A stretch of DNA of 35,888 bases. It comes from Lachnospiraceae bacterium UBA935 (GTDB lineage: Bacteria; Bacillota; Clostridia; Lachnospirales; Lachnospiraceae). The translations under genes were made by a program, and so were the position numbers. This document shows positions 22,734-30,383 of the stretch, one piece after another; position 1 is the first letter of the stretch; each line of letters begins with the position of its first letter. A model generated the notes under the pieces. It was not told where the DNA came from. It made no database searches and saw nothing but the letters and a program-made list of their open reading frames with translations. The stretch is from positions 26,687 through 62,574 of the forward strand of contig DBDJ01000040.1 in assembly GCA_002293525.1 (NCBI GenBank), read 5' to 3'.

Positions 22734-24026
22734 TTAATGCTCATTCTGATAAGCAATCCGGCCATTACATATCGTGGCATAAATCACCCCCGGCAGCTTT
22801 TCTCCCAGAAAAGGGCTATTATTGGACCTGGAAACAAATGCTTCCGCCCTCCATGTCCGGTCAGGATGGAACAGTACCAGATCGGCTTTTTTTCCTGCTG
22901 CCAGTTCCCCGGCAGGCAGCTTATATAATCTGGCTGGTGCTGTGCTCATCCGCTCGATCAGCTCAGATAATGTCAGGTAACCTTTTGCCACCAGCTCGCG
23001 GATACCAAGAGACAGGGCTGTCTCTAGGCCGATAATGCCGCTGGGGGCTTCTTTGATGTCCTTATCCTTTTCTGCCTTGCTGTGCGGGGCATGATCGGTT
23101 GCGATAATGTCAATAGTGCCGTCCTGCAGGCCTCTTATGATCGCCAGGCGGTCCGCTTCCGTCCGCAGCGGCGGATTCATCTTGGCCAAACTTCCTTTCT
23201 TGATGACCGCTTCTTCTGTCAGTGTAAAATGATGCGGTGTTGCCTCGGCATAAATATTGCCCATGGTCTTCTTGGCCTGACGAACCAGCTCTACCGCTTC
23301 TTTGGTGCTGATATGCTGTATCACAGTGACCGCACCGGTTTCTGCCGCTAAAGCGAGATCCCGGCAAACCAGCTCTATCTCCGCCTGCCGGGGAGAACCG
23401 CCGATGCCTAGAAACCCGGAAGCCAAACCGGCATTGATCCCGTTATTCTGGATGAAGGAAGGATCCTCTTCATGGAAGCTGACCGGTCTATCCAAACTCT
23501 TAGCCTGCTCCATGGCTTTGCGGACAATTTCTTCTTTTAATAACGGGAATCCGTCATCCGTAAATCCCACAGCACCGGACTTTGCCAGGGCTTTCATATC
23601 TGTCAGTTCATTGCCCCTCATGCCCATCGTCACATTAGCACAGCTTACAATATGAATATTTGTCTGACGGCCTTTTTCCAGGACATATGTCAGGGTTTGC
23701 ACATTATCAACCGGCGGGGCGGTATTGGCCATTAACACTACCGTGGTAAAACCGCCCTTGGCAGCTGCTTTGGCACCGGTATGAATATCTTCTTTGTGAG
23801 TAAAGCCCGGATCACGGAAATGCACATGGGTATCCACCAATCCCGGCGCAACGATCAGATCTTTAGCATCAATAATATGTGTGCCTGAGGTGTTCAGAAA
23901 CTCTTGGTATCTATTCCCCTCCGGCTCACGGATATCCTTTATCACATCTCCCTCTATCAGCACGTCAGCTTTTCGATCTGTTCCGTCGGCTGGATTCAGC
24001 ACTCTGCCATTTTTTATTAGTATCAC
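22734..24026 (-). CDS. pyrC: Dihydroorotase
   Basis: 430-aa zinc amidohydrolase, class I length. It closes carbamoyl-aspartate to dihydroorotate, step three of UMP synthesis. Seen: H67 and H69 in VDTHVHFRDPG, D158 in FTDDGF, H185 in SFHEE, H238 in QHIS, and catalytic D311 in TDHAPHS. The start is GTG with AGGAG 10 bases upstream. No pyrB, pyrR or carbamoyl-phosphate synthase genes are in the window. A promoter is proposed at 24054-24082. Confidence 0.95.
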   Translation of the reverse strand: MILIKNGRVLNPADGTDRKADVLIEGDVIKDIREPEGNRYQEFLNTSGTHIIDAKDLIVAPGLVDTHVHFRDPGFTHKEDIHTGAKAAAKGGFTTVVLMANTAPPVDNVQTLTYVLEKGRQTNIHIVSCANVTMGMRGNELTDMKALAKSGAVGFTDDGFPLLKEEIVRKAMEQAKSLDRPVSFHEEDPSFIQNNGINAGLASGFLGIGGSPRQAEIELVCRDLALAAETGAVTVIQHISTKEAVELVRQAKKTMGNIYAEATPHHFTLTEEAVIKKGSLAKMNPPLRTEADRLAIIRGLQDGTIDIIATDHAPHSKAEKDKDIKEAPSGIIGLETALSLGIRELVAKGYLTLSELIERMSTAPARLYKLPAGELAAGKKADLVLFHPDRTWRAEAFVSRSNNSPFLGEKLPGVIYATICNGRIAYQNEH

Positions 24027-24053
24027 GATGTCATGTCTCCTGATTTTTCTAGT

Positions 24054-24082
24054 TTATCATACCTTGTGTGATTTTTCAGCAA
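24054..24082 (-). promoter_or_regulatory. Possible promoter of pyrC
   Basis: On the minus strand TTGCTG (24082-24077), a 17-bp spacer and TGATAA (24059-24054), some 28 bp before the GTG start. The -10 match is moderate. Confidence 0.4.
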
Positions 24083-24169
24083 GTTATCCCAATAATTTCT
24101 ATATATTAATGGCTTATGAATGGGCAATGAAGAAGCTCTGTCATATAAAAAGACATATAAATAGTTATC

Positions 24170-24207
24170 AAGCTCCCCTACAGTCAGATGTCGCCGCAGG
24201 GGAGCTT
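24170..24207 (+). terminator. Terminator-like hairpin between rplQ and pyrC
   Basis: AAGCTCCCCT (24170-24179) pairs perfectly with AGGGGAGCTT (24198-24207). The T run (TTTT) follows on the plus strand only, whereas both flanking genes are on the minus strand. It may still end the ribosomal transcript, as a strong stem. Confidence 0.5.
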
Positions 24208-24224
24208 TTACTATTCTGTCATTT

Positions 24225-24298
24225 CAGCTGCTAAATTAAGCTGTGAAATAAGCTGTCAATACAGTTGTCAATTCAGTTATCATTCAGCTATCAAATTA
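24225..24298. repeat. Degenerate 11-14-bp tandem repeat at the end of rplQ
   Basis: Six consecutive variants of cAGCTGTCAATt (cagctgctaaatta, agctgtgaaata, agctgtcaata, cagttgtcaatt, cagttatcatt, cagctatcaaatta). The last unit contains the rplQ stop codon. Confidence 0.7.
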
Positions 24299-24832
24299 CA
24301 CCAGTTCCAATACCACTTCCATGGCGGCGTCACCCTTACGGGGGCCGATCTTAATGATCCTGGTATAACCGCCGTTCCGGTTGGCATATTTCACGCCATA
24401 TTCATCAAACATCTTGGCAATCAGATCCACTTGTTTGGTATTGCGCTTTTTGCCGGCATTCTCTTTTGGGACTTCCTTGACCGGATACAGCACTTTGAGC
24501 ATCTGGCGTCTTGCGTGAAGACGACCGGGAAGATCTTTCTTTATTTCTTTTTCAACGGTGTCATATTTCGTCATTTTCTTGCCGTCTACTATTTCTTTGA
24601 TCCTCTTGCCGTTCTTATCCTTTACCGGGACTTTAGCTGTTACCTTTACCATCTCGAAATTGTCTTTTTCCTTAACCGCCATAGCAATCAGGCCTTCAGC
24701 AATTTTCCTGACTTCCTTAGCCTTTGATTCTGTGGTAATAATCTTGCCATGATACAGAAGTCCGGTCACTTGATTTCTTAATAATGCTTTTCTCTGGGAC
24801 GAAGTCCTTCCCAGTTTTCTATACTTTGCCAT
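24296..24832 (-). CDS. rplQ: 50S ribosomal protein L17 with insertion
   Basis: 178 aa against about 120 in Bacillus. The N terminus MAKYRKLGRTSSQRKALLRN and the C terminus GGYTRIIKIGPRKGDAAMEV are typical L17. The extra residues form a Lys-rich stretch at about 62-100 (VPVKDKNGKRIKEI and following), in the middle of the protein; enlarged L17 is known in Clostridia. It binds 23S rRNA near the exit tunnel. It is the last gene of the alpha operon. Confidence 0.95.
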   Translation of the reverse strand: MAKYRKLGRTSSQRKALLRNQVTGLLYHGKIITTESKAKEVRKIAEGLIAMAVKEKDNFEMVKVTAKVPVKDKNGKRIKEIVDGKKMTKYDTVEKEIKKDLPGRLHARRQMLKVLYPVKEVPKENAGKKRNTKQVDLIAKMFDEYGVKYANRNGGYTRIIKIGPRKGDAAMEVVLELV

Positions 24833-24933
24833 TACAGGCTCCTCTCCGAAGGTTTCCCTTCTCTCATTTGATGGCTCATCCGGCCACGCCCGCGGACTTA
24901 CTCGCCGAATGCTGCTTTGTGCCCATTTATGAG

Positions 24934-25009
24934 CGCACGTGCGTGCCTTTTGGACTTATCGCACATGCGTGTCTTTTGGACTATCGCACATGTGTTGCTT
25001 TTGAGTAAT
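24934..25009. repeat. 25-26-bp triple tandem repeat between rpoA and rplQ
   Basis: Three units (24934-24959, 24960-24984, 24985-25009) share CGCACaTGcGTg-CTTTTggact-AT. They occupy a 244-bp spacer where most bacteria have a few tens of bases. Confidence 0.75.
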
Positions 25010-25076
25010 TGTTTTTGATATCTTGCTTTTGATATATCGCTATTGATTTATTGCTATGCCGGTACATGAAAGTGAC

Positions 25077-26033
25077 TCATTCGTCAATTGCATTAAACTG
25101 CAGGCCCAGCTCTTTTAATTTGGCCAGAACTTCCTCCAGTGACTTACGGCCTAAGTTACGGACCTTCATCATATCTTCCGAGGTTTTATTGGTCAGTTCT
25201 TCTACCGTGTTGATGCCGGCTCTCTTAAGGCAGTTGTAAGAGCGGACGGACAATTCCAGTTCGTCGATGCTCATCTCCAAAACTTTTTCTTTTTCATCAT
25301 CCTCTTTTTCGACCATGACCTCGGCGGTCTTGGCATTTTCTGATAAATCAATGAAAAGGCTTAAGTGCTCACTGAGTACTTTCGCGGCCAAGCTGACTGC
25401 CTCATCCGGAACCAGGGTTCCGTTGGTAAATACGTCCAGTGTCAGCTTATCATAGTCGGTAATCTGGCCGACACGGGTATTTTCGACCGTCACATTCACC
25501 CGTTCAACGGGAGTGTAGATGGAGTCGATAGCGATCACGCCGATCGGCAGCTCATCACTTTTGTTCTTATCGGCACCGACATAACCCCGTCCTTTGGTTA
25601 TCGTCAGCTCAATATACAGTTTCGCTGTTTTGCCACATAAAGTTGCGATAACAAGTTCCGGATTTAAGATTTCAATATCCTGGTCGGCCTGGATATCCGA
25701 TGCCCGGACTACACCTTCGCCTTCATATTCGATGTATGCTGTTTTGGGTTCGTTGGTATCGCTGTCATTTCTTACGGCGACATCCTTGATGTTCATGATG
25801 ATTTCGGTTACATCTTCCTTAACGCCTTCAATAGAGCTAAATTCATGAAGAACGCCTTCAATTTTTACCTGGCTGACTGCCGCGCCGGGCAAGGAGGAAA
25901 GCATGATTCTTCTTAAAGAGTTTCCGAGTGTAATGCCGTAACCCCGTTCCAAAGGTTCCACAACAAATCTGCCAAATCTTTTATCTTCTGAAATCTCCAT
26001 AACCTCGATATTGGGTCTTTCAAAATCAAACAC
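25077..26033 (-). CDS. rpoA: RNA polymerase alpha subunit
   Basis: 318 aa, normal length. The N-terminal assembly domain (about 1-232, with GYGITLGNSLRRIMLSSLPG) starts polymerase assembly. After an acidic linker (VEKEDDEKEK) comes the C-terminal DNA- and activator-binding domain (about 250-318, with LGRKSLEEVLAKLKELGL). It is preceded by rpsD (44 bp) and followed by rplQ after a 244-bp repeat-bearing spacer. Confidence 0.97.
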   Translation of the reverse strand: MFDFERPNIEVMEISEDKRFGRFVVEPLERGYGITLGNSLRRIMLSSLPGAAVSQVKIEGVLHEFSSIEGVKEDVTEIIMNIKDVAVRNDSDTNEPKTAYIEYEGEGVVRASDIQADQDIEILNPELVIATLCGKTAKLYIELTITKGRGYVGADKNKSDELPIGVIAIDSIYTPVERVNVTVENTRVGQITDYDKLTLDVFTNGTLVPDEAVSLAAKVLSEHLSLFIDLSENAKTAEVMVEKEDDEKEKVLEMSIDELELSVRSYNCLKRAGINTVEELTNKTSEDMMKVRNLGRKSLEEVLAKLKELGLQFNAIDE

Positions 26034-26077
26034 TACAAATACCCTCCTTTACGAACATTTTAAGCATTTTCCAAGGT

Positions 26078-26671
26078 TTATTTGGAATAAAGCTCTACGA
26101 TAAGCATCTCATTTACAGGCACATCAATTGATTCTCTTGTGGGAAGATTTTTGATGGTTCCTCTGAATGCTTCCTGATCTACATCAAGCCAATCAGGAGC
26201 GAGCCTTCCGCCTGTCGTTTCGAGGATATCTTTATATCTCTGCAATGATCTGGATTTTTCTCTGATTTCAATCACGTCTCCGGGCTTAACCAGATAGGAA
26301 GGAATGTTTACTCTTTTACCATTTACCGTAAAATGCTTGTGTCCGACTACTTGTCTGGCTTCCCTTCTGGTCCTGGCAAATCCCATCCGGAAAACGACAT
26401 TATCCAGCCTGGTCTCCAGCATAACCATCAGGTTCTCACCGGTAAGACCCTTCATGCGGGTAGCTTTCTCGTAGTAATTTCTAAAGGGTTTTTCAAGAAC
26501 TCCGTAGATAAATTTTGCTTTCTGTTTTTCCCTCAGCTGAAGACCATATTCGCTTACCTTCTTGCCTGCTCTGCTATTGGTCCGGTTAGATTTTTTGTCA
26601 TAACCAAGATAAGCCGGCTCTAAGCCAAGCGCTCTGCATCTTTTTAACACGGGAACTCTGTTTACTGCCAT
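26078..26671 (-). CDS. rpsD: 30S ribosomal protein S4
   Basis: 197 aa, a 16S rRNA primary binder with an S4 RNA-binding domain (about 90-150, RLDNVVFRMGFARTRREARQ). The start is set at MAVNRVPVLKR because AGGAGG precedes it; the frame is open 51 bases further upstream without a good ribosome site. In many bacteria S4 represses its own operon. Confidence 0.95.
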   Translation of the reverse strand: MAVNRVPVLKRCRALGLEPAYLGYDKKSNRTNSRAGKKVSEYGLQLREKQKAKFIYGVLEKPFRNYYEKATRMKGLTGENLMVMLETRLDNVVFRMGFARTRREARQVVGHKHFTVNGKRVNIPSYLVKPGDVIEIREKSRSLQRYKDILETTGGRLAPDWLDVDQEAFRGTIKNLPTRESIDVPVNEMLIVELYSK

Positions 26672-26772
26672 TGGTATTCTCCTCCTGTTATTGTTTACAA
26701 CGCATTGTGCGCCTTCTTCCAACGATAATTTACAACTTTCATAATTCTTCTTTCGTTATTCTTAATTCGGTA

Positions 26773-27171
26773 CTAAACGCGGCGACGTTTAGGCGGCCGA
26801 CATCCATTATGAGGTACGGGCGTCACATCCTTGATCGAGGTCACTTCCAACCCACAGGCCTGAAGTGCACGTATTGCTGCTTCACGTCCTGAACCAGGGC
26901 CCTTCACAAATACATCCACAGTCTTAAGACCATGGATAAGCGCTGCTTTCGTAGCTGTTTCAGAAGCCATCTGTGCAGCATAAGGAGTAGATTTCCTTGA
27001 ACCTCTAAAACCAAGACCGCCGGCACTTGCCCAGCTTAAGGCATTTCCTTCGGTGTCTGTCAATGTAACAATAGTATTGTTAAAAGAAGACTGGATATGT
27101 GCCTGTCCGCGTTCAACGTTTTTCTTGACACGTCTTTTTGTCACTTTTTTAGTCACTTTTTTTACTGCCAT
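26773..27171 (-). CDS. rpsK: 30S ribosomal protein S11
   Basis: 132 aa. A Lys-rich N terminus (KKVTKKVTKRRVKKNVERG) leads into GQAHIQSSFNNTIVTLTD, and the C terminus is VTPVPHNGCRPPKRRRV, typical of S11. It is a platform protein of the small subunit, 39 bp after rpsM. Confidence 0.97.
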   Translation of the reverse strand: MAVKKVTKKVTKRRVKKNVERGQAHIQSSFNNTIVTLTDTEGNALSWASAGGLGFRGSRKSTPYAAQMASETATKAALIHGLKTVDVFVKGPGSGREAAIRALQACGLEVTSIKDVTPVPHNGCRPPKRRRV

Positions 27172-27210
27172 TTAAACTAACCTACTTTCTTTACGTTTGT
27201 TTACGTCCGA

Positions 27211-27579
27211 TTATTTCTTCTTATTAGCAACTGTTCGCTTCGGACCTTTTCTGGTCCTGGCATTATTTTTCGTATTCTGTCCACGCACGGGAAGTCCCCT
27301 TCTATGACGGATTCCCCGGTAACATCCGATTTCCTGAAGCCTCTTGATATTCAGCGCAATCTCCCTGCGGAGATCACCTTCCACCATGTAGGATTTGTCG
27401 ATAACTTCACTGATGCGTTTTACTTCTTCATCAGTCAATTCTCTGACACGGGTATCGGGATTTACCTTTGCCGTTTCCAGAATCTTGTTGGAACTTACCC
27501 TGCCGATTCCGTAGATATAAGTCAGGCCTATCTCCACGCGCTTTTCTCTCGGTAAGTCAACTCCTGCAATACGAGCCAT
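27211..27579 (-). CDS. rpsM: 30S ribosomal protein S13
   Basis: 122 aa. MARIAGVDLPREKRVEIGLT and the C-terminal RHRRGLPVRGQNTKNNART mark S13, the small-subunit head protein that touches the P-site tRNA. It opens the rpsM-rpsK-rpsD-rpoA-rplQ stretch. Confidence 0.97.
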   Translation of the reverse strand: MARIAGVDLPREKRVEIGLTYIYGIGRVSSNKILETAKVNPDTRVRELTDEEVKRISEVIDKSYMVEGDLRREIALNIKRLQEIGCYRGIRHRRGLPVRGQNTKNNARTRKGPKRTVANKKK

Positions 27580-27750
27580 TTACGTTTCCTCCATTCTTCT
27601 TACTAAGTTGATTGGGGCATTATGCCCAACCGGAAGTTCATCTCCTGCCTCCGATCTGTCCGGATCCTTATCGTAAATAAGATTCCGGTATCAACAAGTA
27701 CTCCACAGGCTCCAGGGTTGATTATCTATTATAATCAAACAAGGACCCTT

Positions 27751-27789
27751 CTGTTATAATAACCTGCCTGAATGACAGTTCAATAACAG
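27751..27789. other. Inverted repeat in the rpmJ-rpsM spacer
   Basis: CTGTTAT (27751-27757) faces ATAACAG (27783-27789), and a GGGCAT/ATGCCC hairpin lies nearer rpsM (about 27615-27627). The 214-bp spacer also holds a weak minus-strand TTGAAC/TTATAA pair (27783-27754). This may be a leader where S13/S4 autoregulation or a secondary promoter acts, but nothing definite can be assigned. Confidence 0.35.
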
Positions 27790-27793
27790 GGGA

Positions 27794-27907
27794 TCAACCT
27801 TGTCTTTGTTTGTGTTTCGGATTTTCGCAGATTACTCTGATACTTCCTTTTCTTTTAATGATTTTGCATTTTTCGCAAATAGGTTTTACTGATGATCTTA
27901 CCTTCAT
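27794..27907 (-). CDS. rpmJ: 50S ribosomal protein L36
   Basis: 37 aa. Translation begins MKVRSSVKPICEKCKIIKRK and carries the zinc ligands C11, C14, C27 and H32, so this is the zinc-binding form. AAAGGAGG stands before the ATG. It lies between infA and rpmM-side gene rpsM, as usual in Firmicutes. Confidence 0.95.
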   Translation of the reverse strand: MKVRSSVKPICEKCKIIKRKGSIRVICENPKHKQRQG

Positions 27908-27966
27908 GTTAAACCTCCTTTCAAAAAAGACCGTTTTACATTATATCACGTAGATTTGTAAAGCGC

Positions 27967-28010
27967 AAGTTTTTCCAATAATAATTAATAAGTTTTTCCA
28001 ATAATAATTA
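27967..28010. repeat. 23-bp-period duplication in the infA-rpmJ spacer
   Basis: The 21-base string AAGTTTTTCCAATAATAATT plus A occurs at 27967-27987 and again at 27990-28010, in an AT-rich spacer with further TAATAATTATT fragments. Confidence 0.8.
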
Positions 28011-28034
28011 TTAATAGTTAATAACTAATAATAA

Positions 28035-28253
28035 TTATTTATCTCTCCAAATGATTCTTCCTTTCGTCAGATCATAAGGGGATAATTCCAATGTCACCTT
28101 ATCTCCGGGCAAGATGCGGATGAAATTCTGGCGTAGTTTACCGCTAATATGAGCAATCACCTTATGACCGTTTACCAGTTCTACCTGAAACATGGTATTG
28201 GGCAGTTTTTCAAGCACTACTCCTTCAATTTCAATTACATCAGACTTTGACAT
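28035..28253 (-). CDS. infA: Translation initiation factor IF-1
   Basis: 72 aa, exact family length, an S1-type OB fold beginning MSKSDVIEIEGVVLEKLPN and ending YDLTKGRIIWRDK. It binds the A site of the small subunit with IF-2 and IF-3. The ribosome site GGAGG is present. Confidence 0.97.
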   Translation of the reverse strand: MSKSDVIEIEGVVLEKLPNTMFQVELVNGHKVIAHISGKLRQNFIRILPGDKVTLELSPYDLTKGRIIWRDK

Positions 28254-28318
28254 ATAATACCTCCATTTCTTAATTTCTATCGTAACTGAACATTACTTCA
28301 ATCCGTCAAAATTCCTAA

Positions 28319-28360
28319 CTAAATCCTATCTAAACCAATCTAAATCCTATCCAAAATCAA
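28319..28360. repeat. 21-bp tandem duplication before infA
   Basis: CTAAATCCTATC-TAAACCAAT (28319-28339) and CTAAATCCTATC-CAAAATCAA (28340-28360) lie in the spacer between the KOW gene and infA. Confidence 0.7.
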
Positions 28361-28372
28361 ATCAAAAATCAT

Positions 28373-28618
28373 CTATTTAAAACGAGACTTAATCGTATAT
28401 TTTATCTCTTCATTACTGACCGCCTGATTATTCCGAAGCTTTCCAATAAGCTCTACACTAGCTCCCTTCCTAATAATCTGCAAATGCTTACGGTTTTTTC
28501 GTTTCGGATTATCAATCCCTTTCAAATCACCATCCGCCAAATACACATCCCCCCCCATTTCCCGAATAATGACATAGACATTCCCGGCATCGTGCCCTGC
28601 CCTAGAAACAGCAAACAT
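28373..28618 (-). CDS. KOW-domain RNA-binding protein
   Basis: 81 aa if started at the ATG at 28618 (MFAVSRAGHDAG). This fits the family, where a short strand plus SRAGHDAGNVYVI forms the KOW (L14e/L24-like) motif, followed by VYLADGDLKGIDNPKRKNRKHLQ. Such proteins occur between map and infA in Clostridia and are presumed to bind ribosomal RNA. GAGG stands 8 bases before the ATG; the frame stays open 51 bases upstream with a less likely lead. The C-terminal helix (SVELIGKLRNN and following) is basic. Exact role unknown. Confidence 0.8.
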   Translation of the reverse strand: MFAVSRAGHDAGNVYVIIREMGGDVYLADGDLKGIDNPKRKNRKHLQIIRKGASVELIGKLRNNQAVSNEEIKYTIKSRFK

Positions 28619-28739
28619 CCCCAAATCCTCATTACCGTTACAATTACCAATACCCATACTTCCCGCCATCTTCCATCAAACCAATCACCAACAGCACTTA
28701 CATCTTGCTGCACCTACAACAGACCACGGCCGCTAGGGC

Positions 28740-29489
28740 TTACCTAGTCAAAAGTTCAGGCTCCCCCTCTGTGATTACTATGGTATTTTCATAGTGAGCC
28801 GACAAAGAACCGTCCTCGGAAACTACCGTCCAGTCATCTTCCAGCCACTCTACTTCCGCATATCCCATATTGATCATCGGTTCTATGGCAAGCGTCATGC
28901 CGGGCTGCAGGCGTAGTCCGCGTTTTTTCTGGGCAAAATTAGGTATCTGAGGATCCTCATGCATCTTAGTTCCGATCCCATGCCCTACCAGGTCCCTGAC
29001 AATCCCGTATCCAAAGGAGGATACATAAGCATCAATGGCTCTGGAGATATCATACAGATGATTGCCCGCTCTGGCCATCTTTATTCCTTCAAAAAAGCTT
29101 TGCTTTGTTACTTCAATCAACTTAGCCGCTTCGTCACTGATCCGACCTACGCCGTAGGTTCTGGCCGCATCAGAGTGGTAACCTTTATAGATCAAGCCCG
29201 CATCCAGACTGACAATATCTCCTTCCCGCAAAATCCTGTCTCGGCGAGGAATACCGTGCACGACTTCTTCGTTTACCGAAATGCATAAAGAAGCCGGGAA
29301 TCCATTATAGTTTAAAAAACTGGCCACGCATCCATGTTCTCGGATCAGCTGAGCGCCAAAATCATTGATCTCGGCCGTCGATATCCCCGGCTTGATAATC
29401 TTGCCAAGTTCATCGTGAACCAGTGACAGAATCCGGCCGGCCTCACGCATCAGCTCTATTTCTCTTGATGATTTTATTGTTACAGCCAT
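28740..29489 (-). CDS. map: Methionine aminopeptidase, type I
   Basis: 249 aa. It removes the initiator methionine from new proteins. The five metal ligands are visible: D96, D107, H170, E203 and E234, with substrate-side H78 in VVHGIP. It lacks the N-terminal zinc-finger extension found in some relatives. It sits between adk and the KOW gene, the common Firmicute order. Confidence 0.96.
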   Translation of the reverse strand: MAVTIKSSREIELMREAGRILSLVHDELGKIIKPGISTAEINDFGAQLIREHGCVASFLNYNGFPASLCISVNEEVVHGIPRRDRILREGDIVSLDAGLIYKGYHSDAARTYGVGRISDEAAKLIEVTKQSFFEGIKMARAGNHLYDISRAIDAYVSSFGYGIVRDLVGHGIGTKMHEDPQIPNFAQKKRGLRLQPGMTLAIEPMINMGYAEVEWLEDDWTVVSEDGSLSAHYENTIVITEGEPELLTR

Positions 29490-29558
29490 TTAACTGCCTC
29501 ACATCCTAGTCGTCGTGCCCCACACTATTGTTAAAGAATAGCGCCGCTACATAAGCGT

Positions 29559-30200
29559 CTACCCTAATATATCCACAATATCTTTTAAAGCATTCTTTAC
29601 ATCTCCGGTGCCGTCTACGCTTTTTAGGACCCCTTTCGCCTCATAAAAATCAATTAAAGGCTTCGTCTGCTCATGGTACACCTTCAGGCGATGGCTGACG
29701 GTCTCCGGTGCGTCGTCATGGCGGAGTACCAGTTCACCGCCGCATTTGTCACAGATTCCTTCTTTTTCCGGAGGAACATACTTAACATGATAAGTCGCGC
29801 CGCATTTCAGGCAGGCACGTCTTCCTGCCATACGATCCACGATTACCTCATCGGAAACATCCACATTTATGGCATAATCGACCGCATCTCCCAACTTATC
29901 CAGTTCCCGGTCCAAAACTTCCGCCTGCGGGATATTTCTGGGAAAACCATCCAGGACATATCCGTCACGGCAGTCATCCTGCGCTACCCTGTCTAAAAGA
30001 ATCTTTACCGTAAGTTCGTCGGGAACCAAAAGGCCCTGATCCATATAGCCTTTGGCTTCAAGCCCTAAGGCTGTTCCTTCCTTGATATTCGCCCGAAAAA
30101 TATCTCCGGTAGAGATATGGGGAATCTTATAATGTTCCGCAATCACGGCCGCCCGCGTTCCTTTTCCGGCTCCGGGTGCACCCAGCATGATTATCTTCAT
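29559..30200 (-). CDS. adk: Adenylate kinase
   Basis: 213 aa. It interconverts ATP + AMP and 2 ADP. Seen: P-loop GAPGAGKGT (7-15), AMP-binding TGDIFR (31-36), DGFPRNIPQAE (84-94), and a zinc-type LID with C130, C133, C150 and C153, as in Gram-positive enzymes. Confidence 0.97.
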   Translation of the reverse strand: MKIIMLGAPGAGKGTRAAVIAEHYKIPHISTGDIFRANIKEGTALGLEAKGYMDQGLLVPDELTVKILLDRVAQDDCRDGYVLDGFPRNIPQAEVLDRELDKLGDAVDYAINVDVSDEVIVDRMAGRRACLKCGATYHVKYVPPEKEGICDKCGGELVLRHDDAPETVSHRLKVYHEQTKPLIDFYEAKGVLKSVDGTGDVKNALKDIVDILG

Positions 30201-30312
30201 GTTACCCTCCTATGTAAAAATATTACTATGTTACTAAAAGGTTACTGTGCCCTCTATATTCTATTTAAATAATTATGTTCCTATTACGCATCTTTTCATA
30301 ACGACATCGACC

Positions 30313-30340
30313 GCCTATGCCCAGTACGCTGGGCATTGGC
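30313..30340. other. Strong hairpin in the secY-adk spacer
   Basis: GCC-t-ATGCCCAG-TACG-CTGGGCAT-t-GGC: a perfect 8-bp stem with a tetraloop, plus 3 more pairs beyond a mismatch. No T run follows on either strand, so it looks like an RNA processing or stability element rather than a terminator. The 183-bp spacer holds nothing else clear. Confidence 0.5.
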
Positions 30341-30383
30341 AGTCTGATTGCACATCTCTTCATCAATACTTAAAAATAATTCA

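Noticed and set aside
22507..22780. Short open frames in the pyrC-pyrK spacer
   Set aside because: They are produced by the long palindrome, which opens similar frames on both strands, and carry no start signals.
24225..25009. CRISPR array in the repeats near rplQ
   Set aside because: Units are contiguous, degenerate and without unique spacers, and there are no cas genes.
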